DNA from: Paracyclopina nana
Lineage: Eukaryota; Arthropoda; Copepoda; Cyclopoida; Cyclopettidae
Length of the DNA stretch: 64,000 nucleotides
Assembly (NCBI GenBank): GCA_019096065.1
Contig: JAGUCH010000002.1
Location: 5,468,501 to 5,532,500 of the forward strand
Reading direction: 5' to 3'
In this document: in pieces, positions 30,030 to 40,676 of the stretch
Position numbering within the stretch: the first letter of the stretch is position 1
How the letters are laid out: each line of letters begins with the position of its first letter
Position numbers and translations under genes: made by a program
Notes under the pieces: generated by a model
What the model saw: only the letters and a program-made list of their open reading frames with translations
Told to the model about the DNA's origin: nothing
Databases searched by the model: none

Positions 30030-32750
30030 ATGACAAAATCAACGAGTAAGAAGCGTGGTGGGAAGAATCAGAAGCAACAAGAACCCCCACAACGGCAAAG
30101 TCGCAGGCAACAAAACTTGCCTGCTGAAACTGAAGAAGAAATTGTCCAGTCTCTTCAAAATCTTACTCCAAATCCGCCTGCTAACCCTGACGTTGCGCCT
30201 CTACAAAGACAAAATCCTCAAGACGACTCGGAACACAATAGTAATATTGTCTCCATTGTGGATTCGTCTGTGGATGACACTTCTGATGCACGAATCTGGG
30301 TTGATCCTAATAACATTTCTGGATCTTCAACAAATACTGCCAGGAATTCCACGGCAATAGGTAATCCAGATTCTTTATCTATTGATCTTTCCTATCTTGA
30401 GAACATCTCGGCCTCCACGTCAAATACGGTCATGGAGAACCCAAATCCCAATCCTACTATAACTCCTTTGGAAGAGGAAATCTCGCAACAAAATCAGTCG
30501 AATCGTGAGCAAGATAATCTTGCTCGCCAAAGACATGAGGCCTTTGATGACGTCGTGGAGAAAACGAAACAATACCTTACACAAGTGCAATCGGTCTTGT
30601 CAACTTCTCCGTCGCTGTCTCAATTGAACGATTTAGCCAATGAGGCTTCAACCTGGATGGATGGCCTGATTACCGCCTACGGGAAGTTTGAAGAACATTC
30701 ACCCTCTCTTACTTTGGTCGGGTTGAACAAAACTGTTCAGACTCTCTTAAAGTTTCTTGGTCAGGCCCAGCAAGCTCTCAGGGATAGGCATTTGCAATTA
30801 AAATACCAAGATGCAGCGGAAAACTTATCGGCCTCGTTCCATGGCTTCACTTTGTCTGTTCAGCCTGAACAGAAAACTGTTCAGCCAAAGGTGGAAAATC
30901 CCACGTCTGATCAAACTGAAAAATGGCTTCAGGTTAACAAACCTCACCTTGAAACCAATGCTGCCACTTCAATGTTGCCTTCGGGAATGACGACTGGTCT
31001 TGAAGATCACTTCAAGACTTGTTTGCCTACTCCTAATAAAGAACCTCAGTTTATGTCTAATGCAGACGATGACTTTCTTATGCAATATGTCGAAATAAAA
31101 GAGCGTATGCTTGGGTTGCTTTCTGAAGCTGAACAACATGTTCATGCTGATCCTTTGGTGGCTGATGATATCTTTCGGGCCCTAGCTGTCGTTGACATCA
31201 CTCGATGCCAACTGCTGCAAAAATGGGCTATGCAAAACCCTAAAATATCTTCTGACACTTACGATCAATATTTGACGTTAAAAAAGAATTCTTTGTTGAC
31301 TCAAAGGCGGAGTTTTGAAAACGATCTAAAGCAAGGTAACAAACGGGTTGACTTCAAATCCTCACTACGTGCTGATGTTCCGGAATTCAATCCTTCCAAG
31401 CCTCCTCCGTCTATCGTTCGTCAACCCTTGCCAGGATTCAACATTGCACCCAAATCAACGCCACCACCTCCACAAACTCAGGTTCAATTATCATCGGAAT
31501 TTCGAAATCAGTTTTCTGTTCCTCAGGACTCTATTCCAAAGGGTAGTATGTCAAGGCCAGTGCAAACTCCTATGCCAAAAATGGAATCATCTGATTTTTA
31601 TGTGCGGGAGCGCTATAAAAACATAAAATTGACTGCGGTCCAGATTCCACCTTTCACTGGCAATGATCCTTCAATATATTTTACGTGGAAGGCTGATTTT
31701 GACTATTTGATTGACAATAATCCCCATTTGAACTACAACGAAAAGCATATTCGTTTGCTTCAATCTACTTTCAGTTCAACAGAACGTTGTCCTGCCTACG
31801 AAGCAATTGCTTTCTACCCTCGAACGGAAGAAGGCTACTATCTTTGCCTTGCTACTCTCCAAACTGAGTATGGCAATCTGGAGCGGCAAATAGCTTATGC
31901 TTTTAAAAATCTGGACAAGCTTCAACCCATTGACAATTCCAAGGAGGAGACGATCAGTGCCGCACGAGCTGCTGTCAACCGTGTTCGAGTTCATCTTATG
32001 CAAGTGGATGGGCAAAACCTTGTCTCCCATCATTCCTCGGTTATGGCCAGACTACGCTTCAATGCGGTAACTCAAATGTCATATGGCATTTTTCAGTCTC
32101 TCCATAGTCCAACGGGATTTACTTTTGCCTGCTTCGATACGTGGTGTTCAGCTCAACTGCAATTACTGCAGCAGTCTCGCAGCGTCTTTGGTGAGCCTGT
32201 TTCTTCCAAAACTGTTTCTACTGTTCTAGCTACTCAAAATGTTGACGTTCCTCCATCATCCGATGATTCTGATGAGGAATTTATGTTCATGTTGACAACT
32301 CAAAATCGAACAAGTGTTCCTTGTACGAAATGTGGTCAGCCTCATTGCCTTTGGAATTGCGAGGCTTTCCTGGCCATGTCAAGAGTTGATCGTAAGTTGC
32401 ATGTTTTTGACAATAAGCTTTGTTTCAAATGCACTTTGGGTAACCATGCTCGTCAACAATGTCCGAAGAAAAACTGGACCTGCCGATTTTGCAAATCTAG
32501 CTCTCATCACTGGCTTATTTGCCCCAAGTCTGATGCAGGCCCAGCTCCAAAACCACCAGCAGCTACCGCTCCGGCTACACATCCAATAGTTGCTACTTCC
32601 ACTTCGCAGGCTATGGTTCAAGATGCTGTTCAACAAATTGTTGCTTCTCTACAGAATCATTTTGCTGTCTTATCCTCGGCTCCATCTGGTCAGAACAACA
32701 GTTCTGACTCTCCAGCCCAGGCAACTCCTTCTAGTCAATCTTCATCTTGA
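30030..32750 (+). CDS. gag: Gag of the BEL/Pao element
   Basis: 906 codons from the ATG at 30030. A basic Lys/Gln-rich start (KSTSKKRGGKNQKQQEPPQR) is followed by a long Ser/Pro/Gln-rich stretch. From about residue 530 comes the BEL-type Gag domain (IPPFTGNDPSIYFTWKADFD; AYAFKNLDKLQPID). The C-terminus has a cluster of zinc knuckles (CTKCGQPHCLWNC, CFKCTLGNHARQQC, CRFCKSSSHHWLIC). The ORF ends in TGA at 32748-32750, but the same frame stays open directly into protease. Confidence 0.88.
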   Translation: MTKSTSKKRGGKNQKQQEPPQRQSRRQQNLPAETEEEIVQSLQNLTPNPPANPDVAPLQRQNPQDDSEHNSNIVSIVDSSVDDTSDARIWVDPNNISGSSTNTARNSTAIGNPDSLSIDLSYLENISASTSNTVMENPNPNPTITPLEEEISQQNQSNREQDNLARQRHEAFDDVVEKTKQYLTQVQSVLSTSPSLSQLNDLANEASTWMDGLITAYGKFEEHSPSLTLVGLNKTVQTLLKFLGQAQQALRDRHLQLKYQDAAENLSASFHGFTLSVQPEQKTVQPKVENPTSDQTEKWLQVNKPHLETNAATSMLPSGMTTGLEDHFKTCLPTPNKEPQFMSNADDDFLMQYVEIKERMLGLLSEAEQHVHADPLVADDIFRALAVVDITRCQLLQKWAMQNPKISSDTYDQYLTLKKNSLLTQRRSFENDLKQGNKRVDFKSSLRADVPEFNPSKPPPSIVRQPLPGFNIAPKSTPPPPQTQVQLSSEFRNQFSVPQDSIPKGSMSRPVQTPMPKMESSDFYVRERYKNIKLTAVQIPPFTGNDPSIYFTWKADFDYLIDNNPHLNYNEKHIRLLQSTFSSTERCPAYEAIAFYPRTEEGYYLCLATLQTEYGNLERQIAYAFKNLDKLQPIDNSKEETISAARAAVNRVRVHLMQVDGQNLVSHHSSVMARLRFNAVTQMSYGIFQSLHSPTGFTFACFDTWCSAQLQLLQQSRSVFGEPVSSKTVSTVLATQNVDVPPSSDDSDEEFMFMLTTQNRTSVPCTKCGQPHCLWNCEAFLAMSRVDRKLHVFDNKLCFKCTLGNHARQQCPKKNWTCRFCKSSSHHWLICPKSDAGPAPKPPAATAPATHPIVATSTSQAMVQDAVQQIVASLQNHFAVLSSAPSGQNNSSDSPAQATPSSQSSS
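32748..32750 (+). promoter_or_regulatory. Single in-frame TGA between gag and pol: read-through site or nonsense change
   Basis: The codon order is TCA TCT TGA CAA CTT, with no other stop in this frame from 30030 to about 33999. TGA followed by C is the leakiest stop context known in eukaryotes. BEL elements usually make one Gag-Pol ORF, so a point change is the alternative. Confidence 0.55.
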
Positions 32751-33999
32751 CAACTTGTCCAAGCTTCAGCAGTACATGGTAGACCGCCACGATACATCGT
32801 CCCACCTGTAGCTCCAGTTTATGTATCACACCCTGACTCCGACTACAAGGTAAAGATTAATGCTCTTTTGGACACTGGCGCTGCTGGATGCTTCATTTTG
32901 GAATCCTTGTCTACCAAACTGAATTTACCCGGTTCTTATACTGTTCAGACAGTAAAAATGCTCAATGCTGTTCAGCAACTTCAATCGAAGGTCGTAAAGC
33001 TACGGATAACTAGCACAGTTGATGAATATTGTCATGAAGTCATTGTAGCTAATACTGCTCCTTCTATAATTGAAGATTTCTTCATGCCATCACTGGACAT
33101 TCTTAAAGACTCCTTTCCGGAATTAGCCTGTTATGACTTTCCTCAATTAGTCGGTTCTAACATTGATCTTATCATTGGTGTGGAACACTTTGACTGGCTC
33201 TTGCCTAAACGCCCTTCTTCAAAGCGTAATAGGCCATATGTATTGGATTCGTTATTGGGACCCGTTTGTATTTATGGAGCTCCTGTATTGGACCCGAAGC
33301 AATTGTCTTGCTTATCCGCCCTTGATGCTACGATGGTCAACATCGCAGCAACTGACCCTGTTGAAGTCAATCCAGTTTCGGTCCTGGAAAAGCTTTGGTC
33401 TTTGGATTTAATGGGCATAAGAGATGAGGAGGATGTTAAAATCATTAACAAGCAAGACCAATATTGTCTTGACCTTCTCAACAAGGGCATATCAATGGGG
33501 TCCAACAATCATTACATGGTACCTACCATTTGGGCTCCAAATCATCCCAATCTTCCGAAGAATTACTTCCAAGTTAGGGCCTCTACTCAACGCTTTGAAG
33601 ACAAACTCAAATTTGCAAATCCTGACTTCTACAACAAGGCTACAGCTGAAATCCAGAAGGATTTGGACGCTGGTTTTATTCGACGACTTGACCCTGCTAC
33701 TGATGACATCACCGATGGATTTTATTTGAACTGGCTCACTGTCAACAAGGATCCTTCGGTTAGTACCACTCCTTTACGTGTTGTGTATGACTGTTCCAGA
33801 AAAGGACCTAGTGGCCAAATTAGCCTCAATGATGCGCAATTGGAAGGACCAAACTTTCTCATGGACATCATGGATGTATTGTTGCGACTTCGAGTTTCAC
33901 CCGTGGCCATCACTGCTGACATCCAAAAGATGTATAAGCAGTTCCAGTTGCTCCCTGCCGATCGCAAATATTATATTTTGTTGGAATGGTCAATGTTAT
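32751..33999 (+). CDS. pol: BEL/Pao pol, first part: protease and N-terminal RT
   Basis: In frame with gag after the TGA. The protease motif ALLDTGAAGCF lies near 32,865. It is followed by the BEL-type linker and the start of RT (WLTVNKDPSVSTTPLRVVYD; VAITADIQKMYKQFQLLP, with the first RT aspartate in TADIQ). The frame ends at a stop at 33,999-34,001, in the middle of RT. The reading resumes in the +1 frame between about 33,970 and 34,000, equal to one extra base or two missing. Confidence 0.88.
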
Positions 34000-36900
34000 G
34001 AATCCTTGTCAGTTGTTTTTGGGGCCAAAGCTTCGCCTTGCATGGCACTTTTTGCTGTCCGCTATCATGCTCAACTTTACAAGGATGAATTTCCTCTGGC
34101 AGCAAAAGTCTTCCTAACCGATACCTACATGGATGACGTCATTAGCGGGCAACCTGATGTCATCACTGCTGCCAATACTGTTCGCCAATGCCAACAATTA
34201 ATGGACAAAGCTGGGCTACCCATTAAAAAATGGCTGTCCAGTCATATGGATGCTTTGAAGGACGTGGATCATGAAGATCTCAATCCAAAGTGGAATGCAT
34301 CTTTGCCTGGAACTGATGTGAAGGTAAAAGCTCTTGGTCTAACTATCAACTATCAAAATGATACGATTGAATTTGCTTGCCCGGATTTTCAATCAACTCT
34401 GCAACCGCCTATCACTATGCGTAAAATTGCATCTGCTGCTTGCAAAATCTATGATCCCTTGGGGCTAGTTGATCCAATAACTTTGCTGTTGAGGATCTCC
34501 ATGCAAAAGATGTGTGCTCTACGAACTACTCAATGCTTCGACTGGGACACTAAGCTTGACCAATTGCAAAATGCCGAAATTGATTCCATTCTAGACGAAT
34601 GGAAACGCATTATAAAAATGCTTCCTCAAATGTCACAGCTTTCTTTTCCCCGTACTTTGGTCGCAGATAGCTCTTTTGCCATTAGAGCTGTCATCTTCAC
34701 TGATGCTTCCGATTATGCATATGCAGCCGTTGCTTACATAGTAATTGATGCCATCCAAGTTGCTTTCCTTCTAACCTCAAAACGACGTCTGGCGCCACTG
34801 AAGCAAAAACTTTCTGTGCCTCAACTAGAACTACTAGGTACTCTAATTGGTGCTCGTTTGTCTCGCACAATTAAGAAAAGCATTCCCAAATTAACTGCCA
34901 TTCATCTCTTTACTGATTCAACGTGTGCCTTGACATGGATTTCCAAACCTGGCGTTACATGGCGTACATTTATTGCGCGGCGAGTTTGTGAGATCTATGG
35001 TCTTACTAAGGATCATATTTGGTCCCATGTCCCTGGAAAAGAAAATCCAGCCGATTTGGCCACTCGACCGAAAACCCCAGAACAATTGGCTAATTCTCCA
35101 CTATGGTTCAACGGTCCATCATGGCTCACGCTTCCGGATAAACAATATCCTAATTGGCAGCCCACAGTTAAGGATCATGAAGCTCTCGCTGATTATGTTC
35201 AGCCTCAAGTGAAGCTTTCGTTGGCAGTTCAACGTGCCGATCAAGTTTCCATGCTTGTCCTGGAATATAAACAGGTTATGTTGTCCTTGCGTAATTTTCC
35301 AATTGAGAAATTTCTACGTGCCACCCAAGACTATAAAAAGACCAAAATACTTTTGGGTCATTTTCTCAATTTCATTCAACTCCTCAAAGACCTCGCTTTT
35401 AACAGAAAAGCAGCGCAGACGGGTTTGTCTTTGGATAAGACAAACGGGGGGAGAAGAAGACGTTATTTTGAACCCAGGAGAAGGAGATATTTGGTACCAA
35501 AGATGGCACAGGCTGAAATTTTATTAATCTCTTGCGTACAACAACAGTACTTCGATCATGAGATTGATTATCTGATAAAAAAAGGGTTCTTTAGAAAAGG
35601 TTCGCAATTGCAAGGATTACGCATGACTGTTGGCACAAAAGGAGAACTTCGATCCCAGGGAAGAACAAGCGAGCTTGTTTCTCCATGGACGAGTAATAAA
35701 CTTATTCTTCCTCCATGCAAACTTTCTGAAAATTTAATAAGGGACTTCCACAATAAAATTGGTCATGGTATTGGGAAGCAATCGCTTCTCAACAGACTGA
35801 GGACCAAGTATTGGTTAATACGTGGAAAATTGCAGTGTGACAAAGTATTGAAAAGTTGCGTTGAATGCCAAAAGAAGAAAAATACTCTACTTCAGCCAGC
35901 GATGGCCCCTCATCCGGAAAGAGCAGTGGCACTGACTGATATCTTGGCATTCAGGCATGTTGCTTTAGATTTTGCTGGACCCTTTACAGTTATTTCCAAT
36001 CGATCATTGGTGAAAAGATGGGTCTTGGTTGTCATTTGCAGGCATACTAAAGCAATTCACACTGAAGTTACTCCCTCATTGAAAACAGAAAGTGTAGCTT
36101 TCGCATTGGATCGATTTGTTGCAAGAAGAGGTTGTCCTGAATCAATACGATCAGACAATCAAAGCAGTCTTGTCAAAGCCATGAAAGATTTGACTGAAGA
36201 CCAGAGAAGTTCAGAATTGTTGTCTAATGTCAAGGAGCTTGATTGGATTACTTTGCGCAAATGGGGTGCCAGTTGTGGAGTCAAGACTTGGAAGTTCTCT
36301 CCTCCCTATGCTCCAAATATGAACGGGCTCGCAGAATCAGCCATAAAGCTATGGAAGACTGCCTTTTTCAAGACTTATCGAAAGCATCGACTTCGACTAG
36401 AAGAGTTCGATACCATGGTAGTCAAGGCTGAGTCCATTGTAAACTCAAGACCTCTTGGTGAGTTGGATGGCGAAGTAATAACTCCTTCACACTTTTTATT
36501 GTCGGGTCCATCATGTGACACTTTGCCAGTCCTGGCTCCAGAGGACATTGCCACTTTGCCAATGCGATATGCTCTGATTGAAGATTGTCTTCATCAGATT
36601 TGGCAGGCCTGGTTACCAGAATGGTTGTCGCTTATCCACCAAGTTCCAAAGTGGCATGATTCTCATGGATCCTTGAAAAAAGGCCAATTGGTATTGGTCG
36701 CCGATGATCTGGATCGAAGAGCTACTTGGCGATATGGAAAAATTGTTGACTTGTCATCTGGTGTGGACAACATTGTCAGGACTGCCACTCTTCAAGTTCA
36801 ACCTTCTAGAAAGAAAAATAAGATTATATTAAAAAGACCTTTAAATCGTTTGGTTCCCATTGATGTTTTCCAGGAAGATGATACAGCCGAATTGGAATTG

Positions 36901-37119
36901 GATCTCAAGGGTGAGAATGATATCTCCACACTGGAAGAAGATCCTAATTTTGCTGAGCCACTGGAAGAGGAAGACGAAGAGCCAATGGATGAAACTTGTG
37001 TCCATACGTCGCCGGTTCCAGTTGTTGAGCTTTGGAATGAGGCCTTTGAAGAGTTGCAATCATCTGATATACGGTCTCGCCTTCGAAGTGCTAAGAAAAA
37101 AGAATTTGTATCACTATAA
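33985..37119 (+). CDS. pol: BEL/Pao pol, second part: RT, RNase H, integrase
   Basis: The frame after the break. It starts with RT core including the YMDD active site (LTDTYMDDVISGQ, near 34,130) and the thumb. RNase H follows (AVIFTDASDYAYAAVAYI; HLFTDSTCALTWI; HVPGKENPADLATR). The integrase zinc site reads HNKIGHGIGKQ with CVECQKKK. The DDE core is VALDFAGPF, SIRSDNQSS and GLAESAIKLWKTAF. The C-terminus is a BEL-typical DUF5641-like region (WRYGKIVDLSSG) and an acidic tail. All motifs are intact apart from the frame break. Confidence 0.9.
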   Translation, partial: NGQCYESLSVVFGAKASPCMALFAVRYHAQLYKDEFPLAAKVFLTDTYMDDVISGQPDVITAANTVRQCQQLMDKAGLPIKKWLSSHMDALKDVDHEDLNPKWNASLPGTDVKVKALGLTINYQNDTIEFACPDFQSTLQPPITMRKIASAACKIYDPLGLVDPITLLLRISMQKMCALRTTQCFDWDTKLDQLQNAEIDSILDEWKRIIKMLPQMSQLSFPRTLVADSSFAIRAVIFTDASDYAYAAVAYIVIDAIQVAFLLTSKRRLAPLKQKLSVPQLELLGTLIGARLSRTIKKSIPKLTAIHLFTDSTCALTWISKPGVTWRTFIARRVCEIYGLTKDHIWSHVPGKENPADLATRPKTPEQLANSPLWFNGPSWLTLPDKQYPNWQPTVKDHEALADYVQPQVKLSLAVQRADQVSMLVLEYKQVMLSLRNFPIEKFLRATQDYKKTKILLGHFLNFIQLLKDLAFNRKAAQTGLSLDKTNGGRRRRYFEPRRRRYLVPKMAQAEILLISCVQQQYFDHEIDYLIKKGFFRKGSQLQGLRMTVGTKGELRSQGRTSELVSPWTSNKLILPPCKLSENLIRDFHNKIGHGIGKQSLLNRLRTKYWLIRGKLQCDKVLKSCVECQKKKNTLLQPAMAPHPERAVALTDILAFRHVALDFAGPFTVISNRSLVKRWVLVVICRHTKAIHTEVTPSLKTESVAFALDRFVARRGCPESIRSDNQSSLVKAMKDLTEDQRSSELLSNVKELDWITLRKWGASCGVKTWKFSPPYAPNMNGLAESAIKLWKTAFFKTYRKHRLRLEEFDTMVVKAESIVNSRPLGELDGEVITPSHFLLSGPSCDTLPVLAPEDIATLPMRYALIEDCLHQIWQAWLPEWLSLIHQVPKWHDSHGSLKKGQLVLVADDLDRRATWRYGKIVDLSSGVDNIVRTATLQVQPSRKKNKIILKRPLNRLVPIDVFQEDDTAELELDLKGENDISTLEEDPNFAEPLEEEDEEPMDETCVHTSPVPVVELWNEAFEELQSSDIRSRLRSAKKKEFVSL

Positions 37120-37320
37120 TAATTTGCATAGGGATCATTTCATCCCTAAGTGATTACAAAACAATGCTGGTTTCAAGTTCTGTTCAACTTGTTTATGTTT
37201 ATGCTATCGATGTTTGAAAAATTCCGCTAAAAGTGCAGCTGTTGCGACACAACTTGTGAGTTGAATTGTGTCAGCTGACTTCCCTTTCCTTCTTTTTTGT
37301 GTTAAATTCAACGTGGCGAC

Positions 37321-40300
37321 ATGTCCAAAAAAGAAAACGTGGAAACCGATGTGCTGGAAGTAGCTGCGTCGCCTGCTCCCAATGATTGGAGCTCGCCACC
37401 CCGCCAACGTGATGATCGCCGACCGCCACCTCCTCGTTCTCACCAAGGACATCAAAGGTATAATTCACGCAATTCGCGGCCATATTGTACTCCCGAAAAT
37501 AACTTTCGGGGCGATCGATCACGATCAAGGTACAAATCTCGTTCTCCGAATAGATCTCCGCTTCAAGAGGTTCAAAGCAATCGTCCTCGTGGGTCCCGAT
37601 CAACCGATCGTGATCATCAACGAGACAGTCGCCGTTCTAGCCGTGATCGAGATCAACGTGATCGACCTCGTTCAAGGGACGACGAAAAAAGGGCACGGGA
37701 ACTTCTGGAACAAGCCCAACGTGAACGAGAAGACCTGGCAATTGATCGTGAATGTTTTCTGAAGGCCAAAGCCGAGCAGGAAGCGATGTTCCAGAGGTTT
37801 CGCGAATGGGAAAAGGAGCGCCATGATTTCAGGACCAACCGGTCCGCACCTGAGCCTAAGCCTGCTCCTCAGCCAACTCCTATGCCAAATGAATCGATGG
37901 TCTTCAATTTTGACGCCCGTCGCCCTGCTCCTTTGAGGAAAATCAAGTTCAACTTGGCTGCCACTTATTCTGACGACGTCGTTCCTGCTTGTTGGCCGCT
38001 CATCACTGCCAAACCTCCTCCGTTGATCCCAACCTTGGCCAAGACTGACATTCCTACCAATACTCGCAAGGAGGAATTAATTGCCATTGCCAATCGCGTT
38101 CGCAAACGATGGGGATTCAAACAAGCTCTTTATGAAGAAGACCTGATGGACATGGACATCATCTCCAGGATCGCTCACTATCGCGACCCCAACGTCGCCA
38201 TCTTGGGTAGCAAACTCAACTTTGCTGCAAAGCTGCCTTCAGATCCTCGAACTGAGGGCCATCGAGTTGCTGCCAGGATTTCGGTTGTTATGGAAGAATC
38301 CTTCCGGATGAGCGGCTTGTGGAGTGGTGAATCCGTCATCAATGTCATGGCCACAGCTCATCATCAAATTTTCGTCAGTTGTTCCGGCCAAGCCTTGACG
38401 GACGAACAAGTTTGGGCAGCCCGATCATTGGATGATCATGAAAAGGAATTGGCCAAGCGATCCTTGGCCACCTATCGGCAAATTGCAAGAGGATTGGCCA
38501 TCATTCGATTCCGTTGGTTGAAAAATGATCTTTCAACCAAAACTCGTTATGCCACTGCTGGCGACGACACTCTTGGCGATGAAGACATCGACGTAGAGAT
38601 CAAGGAAGACATCACTGACGCCGACCTTGTTAATTTCATGGCCTGCTTTCCCGTCGAACAATATGATTGTCTTTGCCCTTGGATCGAAGGCTGCGCCACC
38701 TTTTTGTATGGTCAAGACGATGATCCGGGTCAAAAGTTTGACTACACCAAGTTCTCCTTGCCGTTTGCCTTGGGAGCAGTTGGAGCCACACCTGTCACCA
38801 TGATCAGGCCACTTTATACCCCGATGCCAAAAGGGCCTGTTTATTGTCCTTGTCCGGTTGGTCGCCATTTTTTGTCAGGTGAGCCTGCTGATCCGAGTAT
38901 TGTTTGCCCGCTCGCTGCTTGTGCTACGGCTTGGCCAAAGGTCCTTCAACCTGGCGATGAGCTCCTCCATGGCCTCACTATTGAGAGTTTCAATTTCACT
39001 CATCCCAAGTTTGTTGCGGAGCAAGAATCACTTGCTCTGGAAGGTCCGTTTGATCTTCGTTTTATGGATGGCCTTCGAAATGTCGTTGCTTATGATGCTG
39101 ATCATGAATGGTCAACCATTCTCCCTATGCTGGAGAACGATGAGTTCTTTGTTCAGATCAAACAAAGACGCGTTATGGCCATTGCGACGATCCCTTGGAC
39201 TGTTGGCGCTTACTCCAGGATGGGATTTACGAAGCCTGCCCCTCCAAGCGAGTCCTTCACCACATTGGGAGTACTCGCTCCCAATGGCATTGCCCTGTTC
39301 ATCGTCATCAATTATGGAGGTCTGTCGCAGCCAATCAAAGGAAGACAAGTACCTGATGAGATTGTGTCGTTACTCATTGATGGAAAAATACGTAAAGGCC
39401 AGTTCAATATCCACGATGACAAGTCTCGATTGGCAGCAATCCGGATCGAGCTCCAAGGCGAGGTGGACATGACAAACCTTACCATGTTTGCCTTTCCTCC
39501 TGATGTGGCAAATCCGGCCTTGACTATCCGTAATGGTTTGACCTTCGCTGCTCTGCAATTGAATTTGCCCTCTCATTTGGAGATCAACCATCCAAATTCC
39601 CGTGATAAAGGTCTGGAAGCTGAGAAAAAGGCCAAGGATGTTGTTGTATACGAGGGCGCCACTGTCAAGATCAATTGGGCTTTGGCCAACTGCTCCAGGA
39701 GCTTCAGGGAGTGGGAAGATGGATTGGTCTTTTATGCATTCTATCGTCTGGCTGTACCTATGATCTTGGTACAACGCGTGGCTTGTACAATTTTGGACTA
39801 TTTGCAAGCTGAACCTGAAGCAGACGCATCCAGGGTAGTTCATTACCTTTTATCGTTGTCTTATGGCAAGCCGGCCTTCAATTATTCGTCGGGCAAGAGA
39901 TCCTTGCACGTTTGGGCCTTTGGACGTGGCAAATTTATGGACGATCCTTCTGTACGGCCTGGACCAGCATTCCTCCATATACAAGAAGACAACCCTGTCT
40001 TGCGTTCTGCCAAAGAAGTGCGTCTTGCCATGAAGGAACTTGTCATTGCGCCAGATCCTGGTGCAGCTTCGCCATCGCTGAGGGCCGATCTTAAATCTTA
40101 TTTAAGAGGCAAATCCTATCACGAAATCAAGATCAAAGACGTTTTGGATCGTGCTTTCTATCCGGGTCAAAGCTTCCCACATCGCTGCAAGCATTGTGGC
40201 TCATCAGCACACGTTGATAAGGAGCAAAACGTCATTGCCAACCCAGATGATGCTCGTCTCAAGATTGAAGATGATCTTCCTTGCCGCTCGATTGCCAAAC

Positions 40301-40614
40301 GATGCATTTATCCTCGTTGTCGTGGTACTGATCACATCTTGGACGTGTGTCCCAAGATGAATGAACGATGTTCAGAGTGTAATGGGCTTGGCCACTCTGC
40401 TTTTGACCATATTTCGGTCCCCTTTGTCACTCTGGAAAATGATTATGCCCTGCTCGCCCCCTTTAATGTCTATTCGGTTGGCTACATTCGTGATTTGAGT
40501 TGGTCTTTTGTCACTGGCGCTTTTGATCAATTTCAACTTTCAATCACTGTTGGAAATGCCGAGCAAGCGACCCTTGCTTGCGTTCCAACGCGCTTCAATG
40601 CCCCTTCAAATTAA
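37321..40614 (+). CDS. Third ORF of the BEL/Pao element, 1,097 aa, unknown family
   Basis: One uninterrupted ORF between pol and the right LTR, ATG at 37321 (GGCGACATGTCC), starting 201 bp after pol. Residues 28-120 are Arg/Ser/Asp-rich, SR-protein-like (RSRSRYKSRSPNRSPL). Residues 121-170 form a charged coiled coil (EKRARELLEQAQREREDL). Residues 172-190 are Pro-rich. The 750-residue middle looks globular and I recognise no family in it. Residues 956-1030 carry three zinc-knuckle-like sites: CX2CX4H (CKHCGSSAH), CX4CX4HX4C (CIYPRCRGTDHILDVC) and CX2CX4HX4H (CSECNGLGHSAFDH). It has no signal peptide or membrane segment, so although it sits where env would be it is not an envelope. Binding to RNA or DNA is a fair inference; the role is unknown. 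Confidence 0.85.
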   Translation: MSKKENVETDVLEVAASPAPNDWSSPPRQRDDRRPPPPRSHQGHQRYNSRNSRPYCTPENNFRGDRSRSRYKSRSPNRSPLQEVQSNRPRGSRSTDRDHQRDSRRSSRDRDQRDRPRSRDDEKRARELLEQAQREREDLAIDRECFLKAKAEQEAMFQRFREWEKERHDFRTNRSAPEPKPAPQPTPMPNESMVFNFDARRPAPLRKIKFNLAATYSDDVVPACWPLITAKPPPLIPTLAKTDIPTNTRKEELIAIANRVRKRWGFKQALYEEDLMDMDIISRIAHYRDPNVAILGSKLNFAAKLPSDPRTEGHRVAARISVVMEESFRMSGLWSGESVINVMATAHHQIFVSCSGQALTDEQVWAARSLDDHEKELAKRSLATYRQIARGLAIIRFRWLKNDLSTKTRYATAGDDTLGDEDIDVEIKEDITDADLVNFMACFPVEQYDCLCPWIEGCATFLYGQDDDPGQKFDYTKFSLPFALGAVGATPVTMIRPLYTPMPKGPVYCPCPVGRHFLSGEPADPSIVCPLAACATAWPKVLQPGDELLHGLTIESFNFTHPKFVAEQESLALEGPFDLRFMDGLRNVVAYDADHEWSTILPMLENDEFFVQIKQRRVMAIATIPWTVGAYSRMGFTKPAPPSESFTTLGVLAPNGIALFIVINYGGLSQPIKGRQVPDEIVSLLIDGKIRKGQFNIHDDKSRLAAIRIELQGEVDMTNLTMFAFPPDVANPALTIRNGLTFAALQLNLPSHLEINHPNSRDKGLEAEKKAKDVVVYEGATVKINWALANCSRSFREWEDGLVFYAFYRLAVPMILVQRVACTILDYLQAEPEADASRVVHYLLSLSYGKPAFNYSSGKRSLHVWAFGRGKFMDDPSVRPGPAFLHIQEDNPVLRSAKEVRLAMKELVIAPDPGAASPSLRADLKSYLRGKSYHEIKIKDVLDRAFYPGQSFPHRCKHCGSSAHVDKEQNVIANPDDARLKIEDDLPCRSIAKRCIYPRCRGTDHILDVCPKMNERCSECNGLGHSAFDHISVPFVTLENDYALLAPFNVYSVGYIRDLSWSFVTGAFDQFQLSITVGNAEQATLACVPTRFNAPSN

Positions 40615-40666
40615 AGAAAAGCCGAAGACTCCTTTGAAGTTTTAGACTTCATCCTGGATGAAGTCT

Positions 40667-40676
40667 GGGGGGAGTA
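40667..40676 (+). promoter_or_regulatory. Polypurine tract of the BEL/Pao element
   Basis: GGGGGGAGTA directly before the right LTR. Confidence 0.7.
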
